Source: Fasciola hepatica
Lineage: Eukaryota > Platyhelminthes > Trematoda > Plagiorchiida > Fasciolidae
Assembly: GCA_948099385.1 (NCBI GenBank)
Contig: CANUEZ040000191.1
Coordinates: 5,394,001 to 5,458,000, forward strand
Reading direction: 5' to 3'
Length of the DNA: 64,000 bases
Below are positions 11,187 to 22,195 of this stretch, piece after piece (positions within the stretch are counted from its first letter, which is position 1; every line of letters begins with the position of its first letter). The position numbers were made by a program, and so were the translations under genes. The notes under the pieces were generated by a model that worked only from the letters and a program-made list of their open reading frames with translations, had not been told where the DNA came from and did no database searches.

Positions 11187-14100
11187 CTAAGTAAAACCAA
11201 GGCATTCCCTTATGAACAATCCACACAGATTGCTCATACAATGCAATAGAGCAGTAGCAGAGTAGATTTGTATAATATGATTCTCCATGCAGCTTGAACA
11301 CTGAACAGACCATTGAAAATTATGGAAGCACTGTACAGCTGTTTGATCCGCTAAGGGAATCATGAGCATTGCACATGGACAGAGCCCATACGGGGACACG
11401 AACAAGGGTTGGAGTGAACGAATGTCAGTCGAACACCCAAACCACAAGGCTATCCCATATGGGTCTCAACGCTTTGTTCAACATATACAATACATGATAT
11501 AGCACAATCCCCAAATTGGCTTTGGCTTTGGCTTTCGCTTTGAACGGTAACAACCAAATTCTCGCACACCGATCCAATCCTATGTTCCATCACTTCTCTA
11601 TTTATGGGCCTAAGTAAAACCAAGGCATTCCTTTATGAACAATCCACACAGATTGCTCATACAATGCAATAGATCAGTAGCAGATTTGATCTGTATGATG
11701 TGATTATCCATGCAGCTTAACCACGGAACTGACCATTGAAAATGATGGAAGCACTGCATAGCTGTTTGATCCGCTAAGGGAATCATGAGCATTGCACATG
11801 GACAGAGCCCACTCGGAGACACGAACAAGGGTTGGGGTAAACGAATGTCAGTCGAACACCCAAACCACAAGGCTATCCCATATGGGTCTCAACGCTTTGT
11901 TCAACATATACATAACATGATATAGCACAATCCCCAAATTGGCTTCGGATTTCGCTTTCGCTTTGTACGGTAACAACCAAATTCTCGCACACCGATCCAA
12001 TCCTATGTTCCATCACTTCTCTATTTATGGGCCTAAGTAAAACCAAGGCATTCCCTTATGAACAATCCACACAGATTGCTCATACATTGCAATAGAGCAG
12101 TAGCAGAGTAGATTTGTATAATATGATTCTCCATGCAGCTTGACCACGGAACTGACCATTGAAAATCATGGAAGCACTGCATAGCTGTTTGATCCGCTAA
12201 GGGAATCATGAGCATTGCACATGGACAGAGCCCACTCGGAGACACGAACAAGGGTTGGGGTGAACGAATGTCAGTCGAACACCCAAACCACAAGGCAATC
12301 CCATATGTGTCTCAACGCTTTGTTCAACATATACAACACATGATATAGCACAATCCCCAAATTGGCTTCGGCTTTCGCTTTCGCTTTGAACGGTAACAAC
12401 CAAATTCTCGCACACCGATCCAATCCTATGTTCCATCACTTCTCTATTTATGGGCCTAAATAAAGCCAAGGCATTCCCTTGTGAACAATCCACACAGATT
12501 GCTCATACAATGCAATAGAGCAGTAGCAGAGTAGATTTGTATAATACGATTCTCCATGCAGCTTGAACACTGAACTGACCATTGAAAATGATGGAAGCAC
12601 TGCATAGCTGTTTGATCCGCTAAGGGAATCATGAGCATTGCACATGGACAGAGCCCATACGGAGACACGAACAAGGGTTGGGGTGAACGAATATCAGTCG
12701 AACACCCAAACCACAGGGCTATCCGATGTGGGTCTCAACGCTTTGTTCAACATATACAATACATGATATAGCACAATCCCCAAATTGGCTTCGGATTTCG
12801 CTTTCGCTTTGAACGGTAACAACCAAATTCTCGCACACCGATCCAATCCTATGTTTCATCACTTCTCTATTTATGGGCCTAAATAAAGCCAAGGCATTCC
12901 CTTATGAACAATCCACACAGATTGCTCATACAATGCAATAGAGCAGTAGCAGAGTAGATTTGTATAATATGATTCTCCATGCAGCTTGAACTCTGAACTG
13001 ACCATTGAAAATGATGGAAGCACTGTACAGCTTTTTGATCCGCTAAGGGAATCATGAGCATTGCACATGGACAGAGCCCACACGGGGACACGAACAAGGG
13101 TTGGGGTGAACGAATGTCAGTCGAACACCCAAACCACAAGGCTATCCCATATGGGTCTCAACGCTTTGTTCAACATATACATTACATGATATAGCACAAT
13201 CCCCAAATTGGCTTCTGCTTTCGCATTGGCTTTGAACGGTAACAATAAAATTCTCGCACACCGATCCAATCCTATGTTCCATCACTTCTCTATTTATGGG
13301 CCTAAGTAAAACCAACGCATTCCCTTATGAACAATCCACACAGATTGCTCATACAATGCAATAGAGCAGTAGCAGATTTGATTTGTATAATATGATTCTC
13401 CATGCAGCTTGAACACTGAACTGACCATTGAAAATGATGGAAGCACTGTACAGCTGTTTGATCCGCTAAGGGAATCATGAGCATTGCACATCCACAGAAC
13501 CCATACGGAGACACGAACAAGGGTTGGGGTGAACGAATGTCAGTCGAACACCCAAACCACAAGGCTATCCCATATGGGTCTCAACGTTTTTTTCAACATA
13601 TACAACACATGATATAGCACAATCCCCAAATTGGCTTCGGCTTTCGCTTTCGCTTTGAACGGTAACAACCAAATTCTCGCACACCGATCCAATCCTATGT
13701 TCCATCACTTCTCTATTTATGGGCCTAAGTAAAACCAAGGCATTCCCTTATGAACAATCCACACAGATTGCTCATACAATGCAATAGAGCAGTAGCAGAT
13801 TTGATTTGTATAATATGATTCTCCATGCAGCTTGACCACGGAACTGAACATTGAAAATGATGGAAGCACTGCATAGCTGTTTGATCCGCTAAGGGAATCA
13901 TGAGCATTGCACATGGACAGAGCCCACTCGGAGACACGAACAAGGGTTGGGGTGAACGAATGTCAGTCGAACACCCAAACCACAAGGCTATCCCATATGG
14001 GTCTCAACGCTTTGTTCAACATATACAACACATGATATAGCACAATCCCCAAATTGGCTTCGGCTTTCGCTTTCGCTTTGAACGGTAACAACCAAATTCT

Positions 14101-14380
14101 CGCACACCGATGCAATCCTACGTTCCATCACTTCTCTATTTATGGGCCTAAGTAAAACCAAGGCATTCCCTTATGAACAATCCACACAGATTGCTCATAC
14201 AATGCAATAGAGCAGTAGCAGAGTAGATTTGTATAATATGATTCTCCATGCAGCTTGAACACTGAACAGACCATTGAAAATTATGGAAGCACTGTACAGC
14301 TGTTTGATCCGCTAAGGGAATCATGAGCATTGCACATGGACAGAGCCCACACGGGGACACGAACAAGGGTTGGGGTGAAC
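11187..14380 (+). repeat. Second copy of the 7,620-bp-offset block
   Basis: Eight monomers here match those at 3567-6760 in order and carry the same rare variants (CTTTTTGATCCG at 13,029, CATCCACAGAACC at 13,488, CAACGTTTTTTTC at 13,583, GATGCAATCCTACG at 14,109). Differences are few, for instance AGATCAGTAGC near 11,672 and CACAGGGC near 12,712. The right end is a chimera: inside the monomer at 14148 the sequence changes from the 6528 type to the 9070 type. Confidence 0.88.
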
Positions 14381-14570
14381 GAATGTCAGTCGAACACCCA
14401 AACCACAAGGCTATCCCATATGGGTCTCAACGCTTTACTCAACATATACACTACATGATATAGCACAATCCCCAAATTGGCTTCGGCTTTCGCTTTCGCT
14501 TTGAACGGTAACAACCAAATTCTCGCACACCGATCCAATCCTATGTTCCATCACTTCTCTATTTATGGGC

Positions 14571-16262
14571 CTAAATAAAGCCAAGGCATTCCCTTATGAA
14601 CAATCCACACAGATTGCTCATACAATGCAATAGAGCAGTAGCAAAGTAGATTTGTATAATATGATTCTCCATGCAACTTGAACACTGAACTGACCATTGA
14701 AAATGATGGAAGCACTGTACAGCTGTTTGATCCGCTAAGGGAATCATGAGCATTGCACATGGACAGAGCCCACTCGGAGACACGAACAAGGGTTGGGGTG
14801 AACGAATGTCAGTCGAACACCCAAACCACAAGGCTATCCCATATGGGTCTCAACGCTTTACTCAACATATACACTACATGATATAGCACAATCCCCAAAT
14901 TGGCTTCGGCTTTCGCTTTCGCTTTGAACGGTAACAACCAAATTCTCGCACACCGATCCAATCCTATGTTCCATCACTTCTCTATTTATGGGCCTAAGTA
15001 AAACCAAGGCATTCCCTTATGAACAATCCACACAGATTGCTCATACAATGCAATAGAGCAGTAGCAGAGTAGATTTGTCTGATGTGATTCTCCATGCAGC
15101 TTGACCACGGATTTGACCATTGCAAATTATGGAAGCACTGTACAGCTGTTTGATCCGCTAAGGGAATCATGAGCATTGCACATGGACAGAGCCCACTCGG
15201 AGACACGAACAAGGGTTGGGGTGAACGAATGTCAGTCGAACACCCAAACCACAAGGCTATCCCATATGGGTCTCAACGCTTTGTTCAACATATACACTAC
15301 ATGATATAGCACAATCCCCAAATTGGCTTCTGCTTTCGCTTTCGCTTTGAACTGTAACAACCAAATTCTCGCACACCGATCCAATCCTATGTTCCATCAC
15401 TTCTCTATTTATGGGCCTAAGTAAAACCAACGCATTCCCTTATGAACAATCCACACAGATTGCTCATACAATGCAATAGAGCAGTAGCAGAGTAGATTTG
15501 TATAATATGATTCTCCATGCAGCTTGACCACGGAACTGACCATTGAAAATGATGGAAGTACAGCACGGCTGTTTTATCCGCTAAGGTAATCATGATAATT
15601 GCACATGGACAGAGCCCACTCGGAGACACGAACAAGGGTTGGGGTGAACGAATGTCAGTCGAACACCCAAACCACAAGGCTATCCCATATGGATCTCAGC
15701 GCTTTGTTCAACATATACACTACATGATATAGCACAATCCCCAAATTGGCTTCTGCTTTCGCTTTCGCTTTGAACGGTAACAACCAAATTCTCGCACACC
15801 GATCCAATCCTATGTTCCATCACTTCTCTATTTATGGGCCTAAGTAAAACCAAGGCATTCCCTTATGAACAATCCACACCGATTGCTCATACAATGCAAT
15901 AGAGCAGTAGCAGATTTGATTTGTATAATATGATTCTCCATGCAGCTTGACCACGGAACTGAACATTGAAAATGATGGAAGCACTGCATAGCTGTTTGAT
16001 CCGCTAAGGGAATCATGAGTATTGCACATGGACAGAGCCCACACGGGGACACGAACAAGGGTTGGGGTGAACGAATGTCAGTCGAACACCCAAACCACAA
16101 GGCTATCCGATATGTGTCCGAAAGATTTGTTCAACATATACAATACATGATATAGCACAATCCCCAAATTGGCTTCGGCTTTCGCTTTCGCTTTGAACGG
16201 TAACAACCAAATTCTCGCACACCGATGCAATCCTACGTTCCATCACTTCTCTATTTATGGGC
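14571..16262 (+). repeat. Copy of the 9.5-11.2 kb cassette (offset 5,076 bp)
   Basis: The four monomers at 14571, 14994, 15417 and 15840 match those at 9495, 9918, 10341 and 10764. The stretch between the first two differs: CTTTACTCAAC and GAACGG at 14,857-14,930 against CTTTGTTCAAC, CATTACATG and GATCGG at 9,780-9,850. One monomer flank has therefore been replaced. The right end carries a foreign patch at 16,107-16,140, next to a junction with another block. Confidence 0.83.
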
Positions 16263-17108
16263 CTAAGTAAAACCAAGGCATTCCCTTATGAACAATCCAC
16301 ACAGATTGCTCATACAATGCAATAGAGCAGTAGCAGAGTAGATTTGTATAATATGATTCTCCATGCAGCTTGAACACTGAACAGACCATTGAAAATTATG
16401 GAAGCACTGTACAGCTGTTTGATCCGCTAAGGGAATCATGAGCATTGCACATGGACAGAGCCCACACGGGGACACGAACAAGGGTTGGGGTGAACGATTG
16501 TCAGTCGAACACCCAAACCACAAGGCTATCCCATATGGGTCTCAACGCTTTGTTCAACATATACACTACATGATATAGCACAATCCCCAAATTGGCTTCG
16601 GCTTTCGCTTTCGCTTTGAACTGTAACAACCAAATTCTCGCACACCGATCCAATCCTATGTTCCATCACTTCTCTATTTATGGGCCTAAGTAAAACCAAG
16701 GCATTCCCTTATGAACAATCCACACAGATTGCTCATACAATGCAATAGAGCAGTAGCAGAGTAGATTTGTCTGATGTGATTCTCCATGCAGCTTGAACAC
16801 TGAATAGACCATTGAAAATGATGGAAGCACTGTACAGCTGTTTGATCCGCTAAGGGAATCATGAGCATTGCACATGGACAGAGCCCACTCGGGGACACGA
16901 ACAAGGGTTGGGGTGAACGAATGTCAGTCGAACACCCAAACCACAAGGCTATCCCATATGGGTCTCAACGCTTTGTTCAACATATACAATACATGATATA
17001 GCACAATCCCCAAATTGGCTTTGGCTTTGGCTTTCGCTTTGAACGGTAACAACGAAATTCTCGCATACCGATCCAATCCTATGTTCCATCACTTCTCTAT
17101 TTATGGGC
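16263..17108 (+). repeat. Copy of the 6.5-7.4 kb monomer pair (offset 9,735 bp)
   Basis: The monomers at 16263 and 16686 match those at 6528 and 6951, including GAACGATTGTC (16,493), TTTGTCTGATG with GAATAGACC (16,768-16,810), and CTTTGGCTTTGGC with CTCGCATACC further on (17,020-17,070). The upstream marker GATGCAATCCTACG at 16,225 is shared with 6,489 and 14,109. The pair joins the 14.6-16.2 kb block to the cassette copy at 17.5 kb. Confidence 0.83.
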
Positions 17109-17531
17109 CTAAGTAAAACCAAGGCATTCCCTTATGAACAATCCACACAGATTGCTCATACAATGCAATAGAGCAGTAGCAGAGTAGATTTGTATAATAT
17201 GATTCTCCATGCAGCTTGAACACTGAACTGACCATTGAAAATGATGGAAGCACTGTACAGCTGTTTGATCCGCTAAGGGAATCATGAGCATTGCACATGG
17301 ACAGAGCCCACTCGGAGACACGAACAAGGGTTGGGGTGAACGAATGTCAGTCGAACACCCAAACCACAAGGCTATCCCATATGGGTCTCAACGCTTTGTT
17401 CAACATATACATTACATGATATAGCACAATCCCCAAATTGGCTTCGGCTTTCGCTTTCGCTTTGATCGGTAACAACCAAATTCTCGCACACCGATCCAAT
17501 CCTATGTTCCATCACTTCTCTATTTATGGGC

Positions 17532-18377
17532 CTAAGTAAAACCAAGGCATTCCCTTATGAACAATCCACACAGATTGCTCATACAATGCAATAGAGCAGT
17601 AGCAGAGTAGATTTGTCTGATGTGATTCTCCATGCAGCTTGACCACGGATTTGACCATTGCAAATGATGGAAGCACTGTACAGCTGTTTGATCCGCTAAG
17701 GGAATCATGAGCATTGCACATGGACAGAGCCCACTCGGAGACACGAACAAGGGTTGGGGTGAACGAATGTCAGTCGAACACCCAAACCACAAGGCTATCC
17801 CATATGGGTCTCAACGCTTTGTTCAACATATACACTACATGATATAGCACAATCCCCAAATTGGCTTCTGCTTTCGCTTTCGCTTTGAACTGTAACAACC
17901 AAATTCTCGCACACCGATCCAATCCTATGTTCCATCACTTCTCTATTTATGGGCCTAAGTAAAACCAAGGCATTCCCTTATGAACAATCCACACAGATTG
18001 CTCATACAATGCAATAGAGCAGTAGCAGAGTAGATTTGTATAATATGATTCTCCATGCAGCTTGACCACGGAACTGACCATTGAAAATGATGGAAGTACA
18101 GCACGGCTGTTTTATCCGCTAAGGTAATCATGATAATTGCACATGGACAGAGCCCACTCGGAGACACGAACAAGGGTTGGGGTGAACGAATGTCAGTCGA
18201 ACACCCAAACCACAAGGCTATCCGATATGGATCTCAGCGCTTTGTTCAACATATACACTACATGATATAGCACAATCCCCAAATTGGCTTCGGCTTTCGC
18301 TTTCGCTTTGAACTGTAACAACCAAATTCTCGCACACCGATCCAATCCTATGTTCCATCACTTCTCTATTTATGGGC
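17532..18377 (+). repeat. Third copy of the 9.9-10.8 kb monomer pair
   Basis: The monomers at 17532 and 17955 carry ACGGATTTGACC and GAAGTACAGCACGGC as at 9918/10341 and 14994/15417. Their upstream flank (CATTACATG, GATCGGTAAC at 17,410-17,470) matches the 9.8 kb copy and not the 14.9 kb copy. This copy therefore derives from the 9.9 kb version or an equivalent unseen one. It is the last block of the left domain. Confidence 0.83.
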
Positions 18378-18973
18378 CTAAGTAAAACCAACGCATTCCC
18401 TTATGAACAATCCACACAGATTGCTCATACAATGCAATAGAGCAGTAGCAGAGTAGATTTGTATAATATGATTCTCCATGCAGCTTGAACACTGAACTGA
18501 CCATTGAAAATTATGGAAGCACTGTACAGCTGTTTGATCCACTAAGGGAATCATGAGTATTGCACATGGACAGAGCCCACACGGGGACACGAACAAGGGT
18601 TGGGGTGAACGATGGTCAGTCGATCACCCAAACCACAAGGCTATCCAATATGTGTCCGAAGGATATGTTCAACATATACAACACATGATATAGCACAATC
18701 CCCAAATTGGCTTCGGCTTTCGCTTTCGCTTTGAACGGTAACAACCAAATTCTCGCACACCGATCCAATCCTATGTTCCATCACTTCTCTATTTATGGGC
18801 CTAAGTAAAACCAACGCATTCCCTTATGAACAATCCACACAGATTGCTCATACAATGCAATAGAGCAGTAGCAGAGTAGATTTGTATAATATGATTCTCC
18901 ATGCAGCTTGAACACTGAACTGACCATTGAAAATTATGGAAGCACTGTACAGCTGTTTGATCCGCTAAGGGAA

Positions 18974-19222
18974 TCATGAGCATTGCACATGGCTAGAGCC
19001 CACTCGGAGACACGAACAAGGGTTGGGGTGAACGAATGTCAGTCGAACACACAAACCACAAGGCTGTCCCATATGAGTCTCAACGCTTTGTTCAACATAT
19101 ACACTACATGATATAGCACAATCCCAAATTGGCTTCGGCTTTCGCGTTCGCTTTGAACGGTAACAACCAAATTCTCGCACACCGATCCAATCCTATGTTC
19201 CATCACTTCTCTATTTATGGGC
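18974..19222 (+). repeat. Outlier monomer segment
   Basis: This part of the array has an unusual density of private changes: GGCTAGAGCCC at 18,991, GAACACACAAACC at 19,045, GGCTGTCCCATATGAG at 19,063, a one-base loss in CAATCCCAAATTGG near 19,120, and TTCGCGTTCGC near 19,141. None is propagated to another monomer in this window. It looks like an old, unhomogenised copy. Confidence 0.75.
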
Positions 19223-19978
19223 CTAAGTAAAACCAAGGCATTCCCTTATGAACAATCCACACAGATTGCTCATACAATGCAATAGAGCAGTAGCAGAGTA
19301 GATTTGTATAATATGATTCTCCATGCAGCTTGAACACTGAACTGACCATTGAAAATGATGGAAGCACTGTACAGCTGTTTGATCCACTAAGGGAATCATG
19401 AGTATTGCACATGGACAGAGCCCACAGGGGGACACGAACAAGGGTTGGGGTGAACGATGGTCAGTCGATAACCCAAACCACAAGGCTATCCGATATGTGT
19501 CCGAAGGATATGTTCAACATATACAACACATGATATAGCACAATCCCCAAATTGGCTTCGGCTTTCGCTTTCGCTTTGAACGGTAACAACCAAATTCTCG
19601 CACACCGATCCAATCCTATGTTCCATCACTTCTCTATTTATGGGCCTAAGTAAAACCAAGGCATTCCCTTATGAACAATCCACACAGATTGCTCATACAA
19701 TGCAATAGAGCAGTAGCAGAGTAGATTTGTATAATATGATTCTCCATGCAGCTTGAACACTGAACTGACCATTGAAAATTATGGAAGCATTGTACAGCTG
19801 TTTGATCCGCTAAGGGAATCATGAGCATTGCACATGGACAGAGCCCACACGGAGACACGAACAAGGGTTGGGGTGAACGAATGTCAGTCGAACACCCAAA
19901 CCACAAGGCTATCCGATATGAGTCTGAACGCTTTAGTCAACATATACACTACATGATATAGCAGAATCCCAAAATTGG

Positions 19979-20012
19979 CTTCGGCTTTCGCTTTCGCTTT
20001 CGCTTTGAACGG
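19979..20012 (+). repeat. Hexamer expansion in the GCTTTC tract (429-bp monomer)
   Basis: The tract here has one more TTTCGC unit than the other monomers, making the interval between the anchors at 19646 and 20075 429 bp. It is the only six-base gain I found in the window and is probably a slippage event that was never spread. Confidence 0.85.
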
Positions 20013-20950
20013 TAACAACCAAATTCTCGCACACCGATCCAATCCTATGTTCCATCACTTCTCTATTTATGGGCCTAAGTAAAACCAAGGCATTCCCTTA
20101 TGAACAATCCACACAGATTGCTCATACAATGCAGTAGAGCAGTAGCAGAGTAGATTTGTATAATATGATTCTCCATGCAGCTTGACCACGGAACTGACCA
20201 TTGAAAATGATGGAAGCACTGTACAGCTGTTTGATCCGCTAAGGGAATCATGAGTATTGCACATGGACAGAGCCCACACGGGGACACGAACAAGGGTTGG
20301 GGTGAACGAATGTCAGTCGAACACCCAAACCACAAGGCTATCCGATATGTGTCCGAAAGATTTGTTCAACATATACAATACATGATATAGCACAATCCCC
20401 AAATTTGCTTCGGCTTTCGCTTTCGCTTTGAACGGTAACAACCAAATTCTCGCACACCGATCCAATCCTATGTTCCATCACTTCTCTATTTATGGGACTA
20501 AGTAAAACCAAGGCATTCCCTAATGAACAATCCACACAGATTGCTCATACAATGCAATAGAGCAGTAGCAGAGTATATTTGTATAATATGATTCTCCATG
20601 CAGCTTGAACACTGAACTGACCATTGAAAATGATGGAAGCACTGTACAGCTGTTTGATCCGCTAAGGGAATCATGAGCATTGCACATGGACAGAGCCCAC
20701 ACGGGGACACGAACAAGGGTTGGGGTGAACGAATGTCAGTCGAACACCCAAACCACAAGGCTATCCCATATGGGTCTCAACGCTTTAGTCAACATATACA
20801 CTACATGATATAGCACAATCCCCAAATTTGCTTCGGCTTTCGCTTTCGCTTTGAACGGTAACAACCAAATTCTCGCACACCGATCCAATCCTATGTTCCA
20901 TCACTTCTCTATTTATGGGCCTAAGTAAAACCAAGGCATTCCCTTATGAA

Positions 20951-20967
20951 CAATCCACACACAGATT
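20951..20967 (+). other. Two-base AC insertion variant
   Basis: The monomer at 20921 reads AATCCACACACAG where the standard is AATCCACACAG and the common 425-bp variant is AATCCCCACACAG. It is either an independent CA-repeat gain or a C-to-A change on the CC-insertion allele. It is found once. Confidence 0.75.
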
Positions 20968-21345
20968 GCTCATACAATGCAATAGAGCAGTAGCAGAGTA
21001 GATTTGTATAATATGATTCTCCATGCAGCTTGAACACTGAACTGACCATTGAAAATTATGGAAGCACTGTACAGCTGTTTGATCCGCTAAGGGAATCATG
21101 AGCATTGCACATGGACAGAGCCCACTCGGAGACACGAACAAGGGTTGGGGTGAACGAATGTCAGTCGAACACCCAAACCACAAGGCTATGCGATATGGGT
21201 CTGAACGCTTTGTTCAACATATACACTACATGATTTGGCACAATCCCCGAATTGGCTTCGGCTTTCGCTTTCGCTTTGAACGGTAACAACCAAATTCTCG
21301 CACACCGATCCAATCCTATGTTCCATCACTTCTCTATTTATGGGC

Positions 21346-22195
21346 CTAAGTAAAACCAAGGCATTCCCTTATGAACAATCCCCACACAGATTGCTCATAC
21401 AATGCGATAGAGCAGTAGCAGAGTAGATTTGTATAATATGATTCTCCATGCAGCTTGAACACTGAACTGACCATTGAAAATGATGGAAGCACTGTACAGC
21501 TGTTTGATCCGCTAAGGGAATCATGAGCATTGCACATGGACAGAGCCCACACGGGGACACGAACAAGGGTTGGGGTGAACGAATGTCAGTCGAACACCCA
21601 AACCACAAGGCTATGCGATATGAGTCTGAACGCTTTAGTCAACATATACACTACATGATATAGCACAATCCCCAAATTGGCTTCGGCTTTCGCTTTCGCT
21701 TTGAACGGTAACAACCAAATTCTCGCACACCGATCCAATCCTATGTTCCATCACTTCTCTATTTATGGGCCTAAGTAAAACCAAGGCATTCCCTTATGAA
21801 CAATCCCCACACAGATTGCTCATACAATGCAATAGAGCAGTAGCAGAGTAGATTTGTATAATATGATTCTCCATGCAGCTTGAACACTGAACTGACCATT
21901 GAAAATGATGGAAGCACTGTACAGCTGTTTGATCCGCTAAGGGAATCATGAGCATTGCACATGGACAGAGCCCACACGGGGACACGAACAAGGGTTGGGG
22001 TGAACGAATGTCAGTCGAACACCCAAACCACAAGGCTATCCGATATGGGTCTGAACGCTTTGTTCAACATATACACTACATGATATAGCACAATCCCCGA
22101 ATTGGCTTCGGCTTTCGCTTTCGCTTTGAACGGTAACAACCAAATTCTCGCACACCGATCCAATCCTATGTTCCATCACTTCTCTATTTATGGGC
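21346..22195 (+). repeat. Directly adjacent near-identical monomer pair (425 bp each)
   Basis: The monomers at 21346 and 21771 both carry the CC insertion and share nearly all variants over one period. The differences I saw include AATGCGATAG against AATGCAATAG near 21,402 and the flanks after the CCACAAGGCTAT motif. This suggests a recent single-monomer duplication. Confidence 0.82.

Larger units (their letters stand above)
18378..20074 (+). repeat. Two-monomer HOR present twice
   Basis: The monomers at 18378 and 18801 are matched by those at 19223 and 19646. The shared and otherwise rare markers are GATCCACTAAGGG, GAACGATGGTCAGTCGAT and TGTCCGAAGGATATG (18,655 and 19,500). The copies are 845 bp apart because the second monomer of the first copy lost one base. 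A further six-base gain lies at the right end near 19,990. Confidence 0.85.

Noticed and set aside
21098..21286. Plus-strand open frames of about 60-82 codons (also near 23,637, 26,171, 37,610, 39,300 and 54,517)
   Set aside because: They appear only where single substitutions or indels remove a stop in particular monomers. They have no conserved extent and no recognisable domain.
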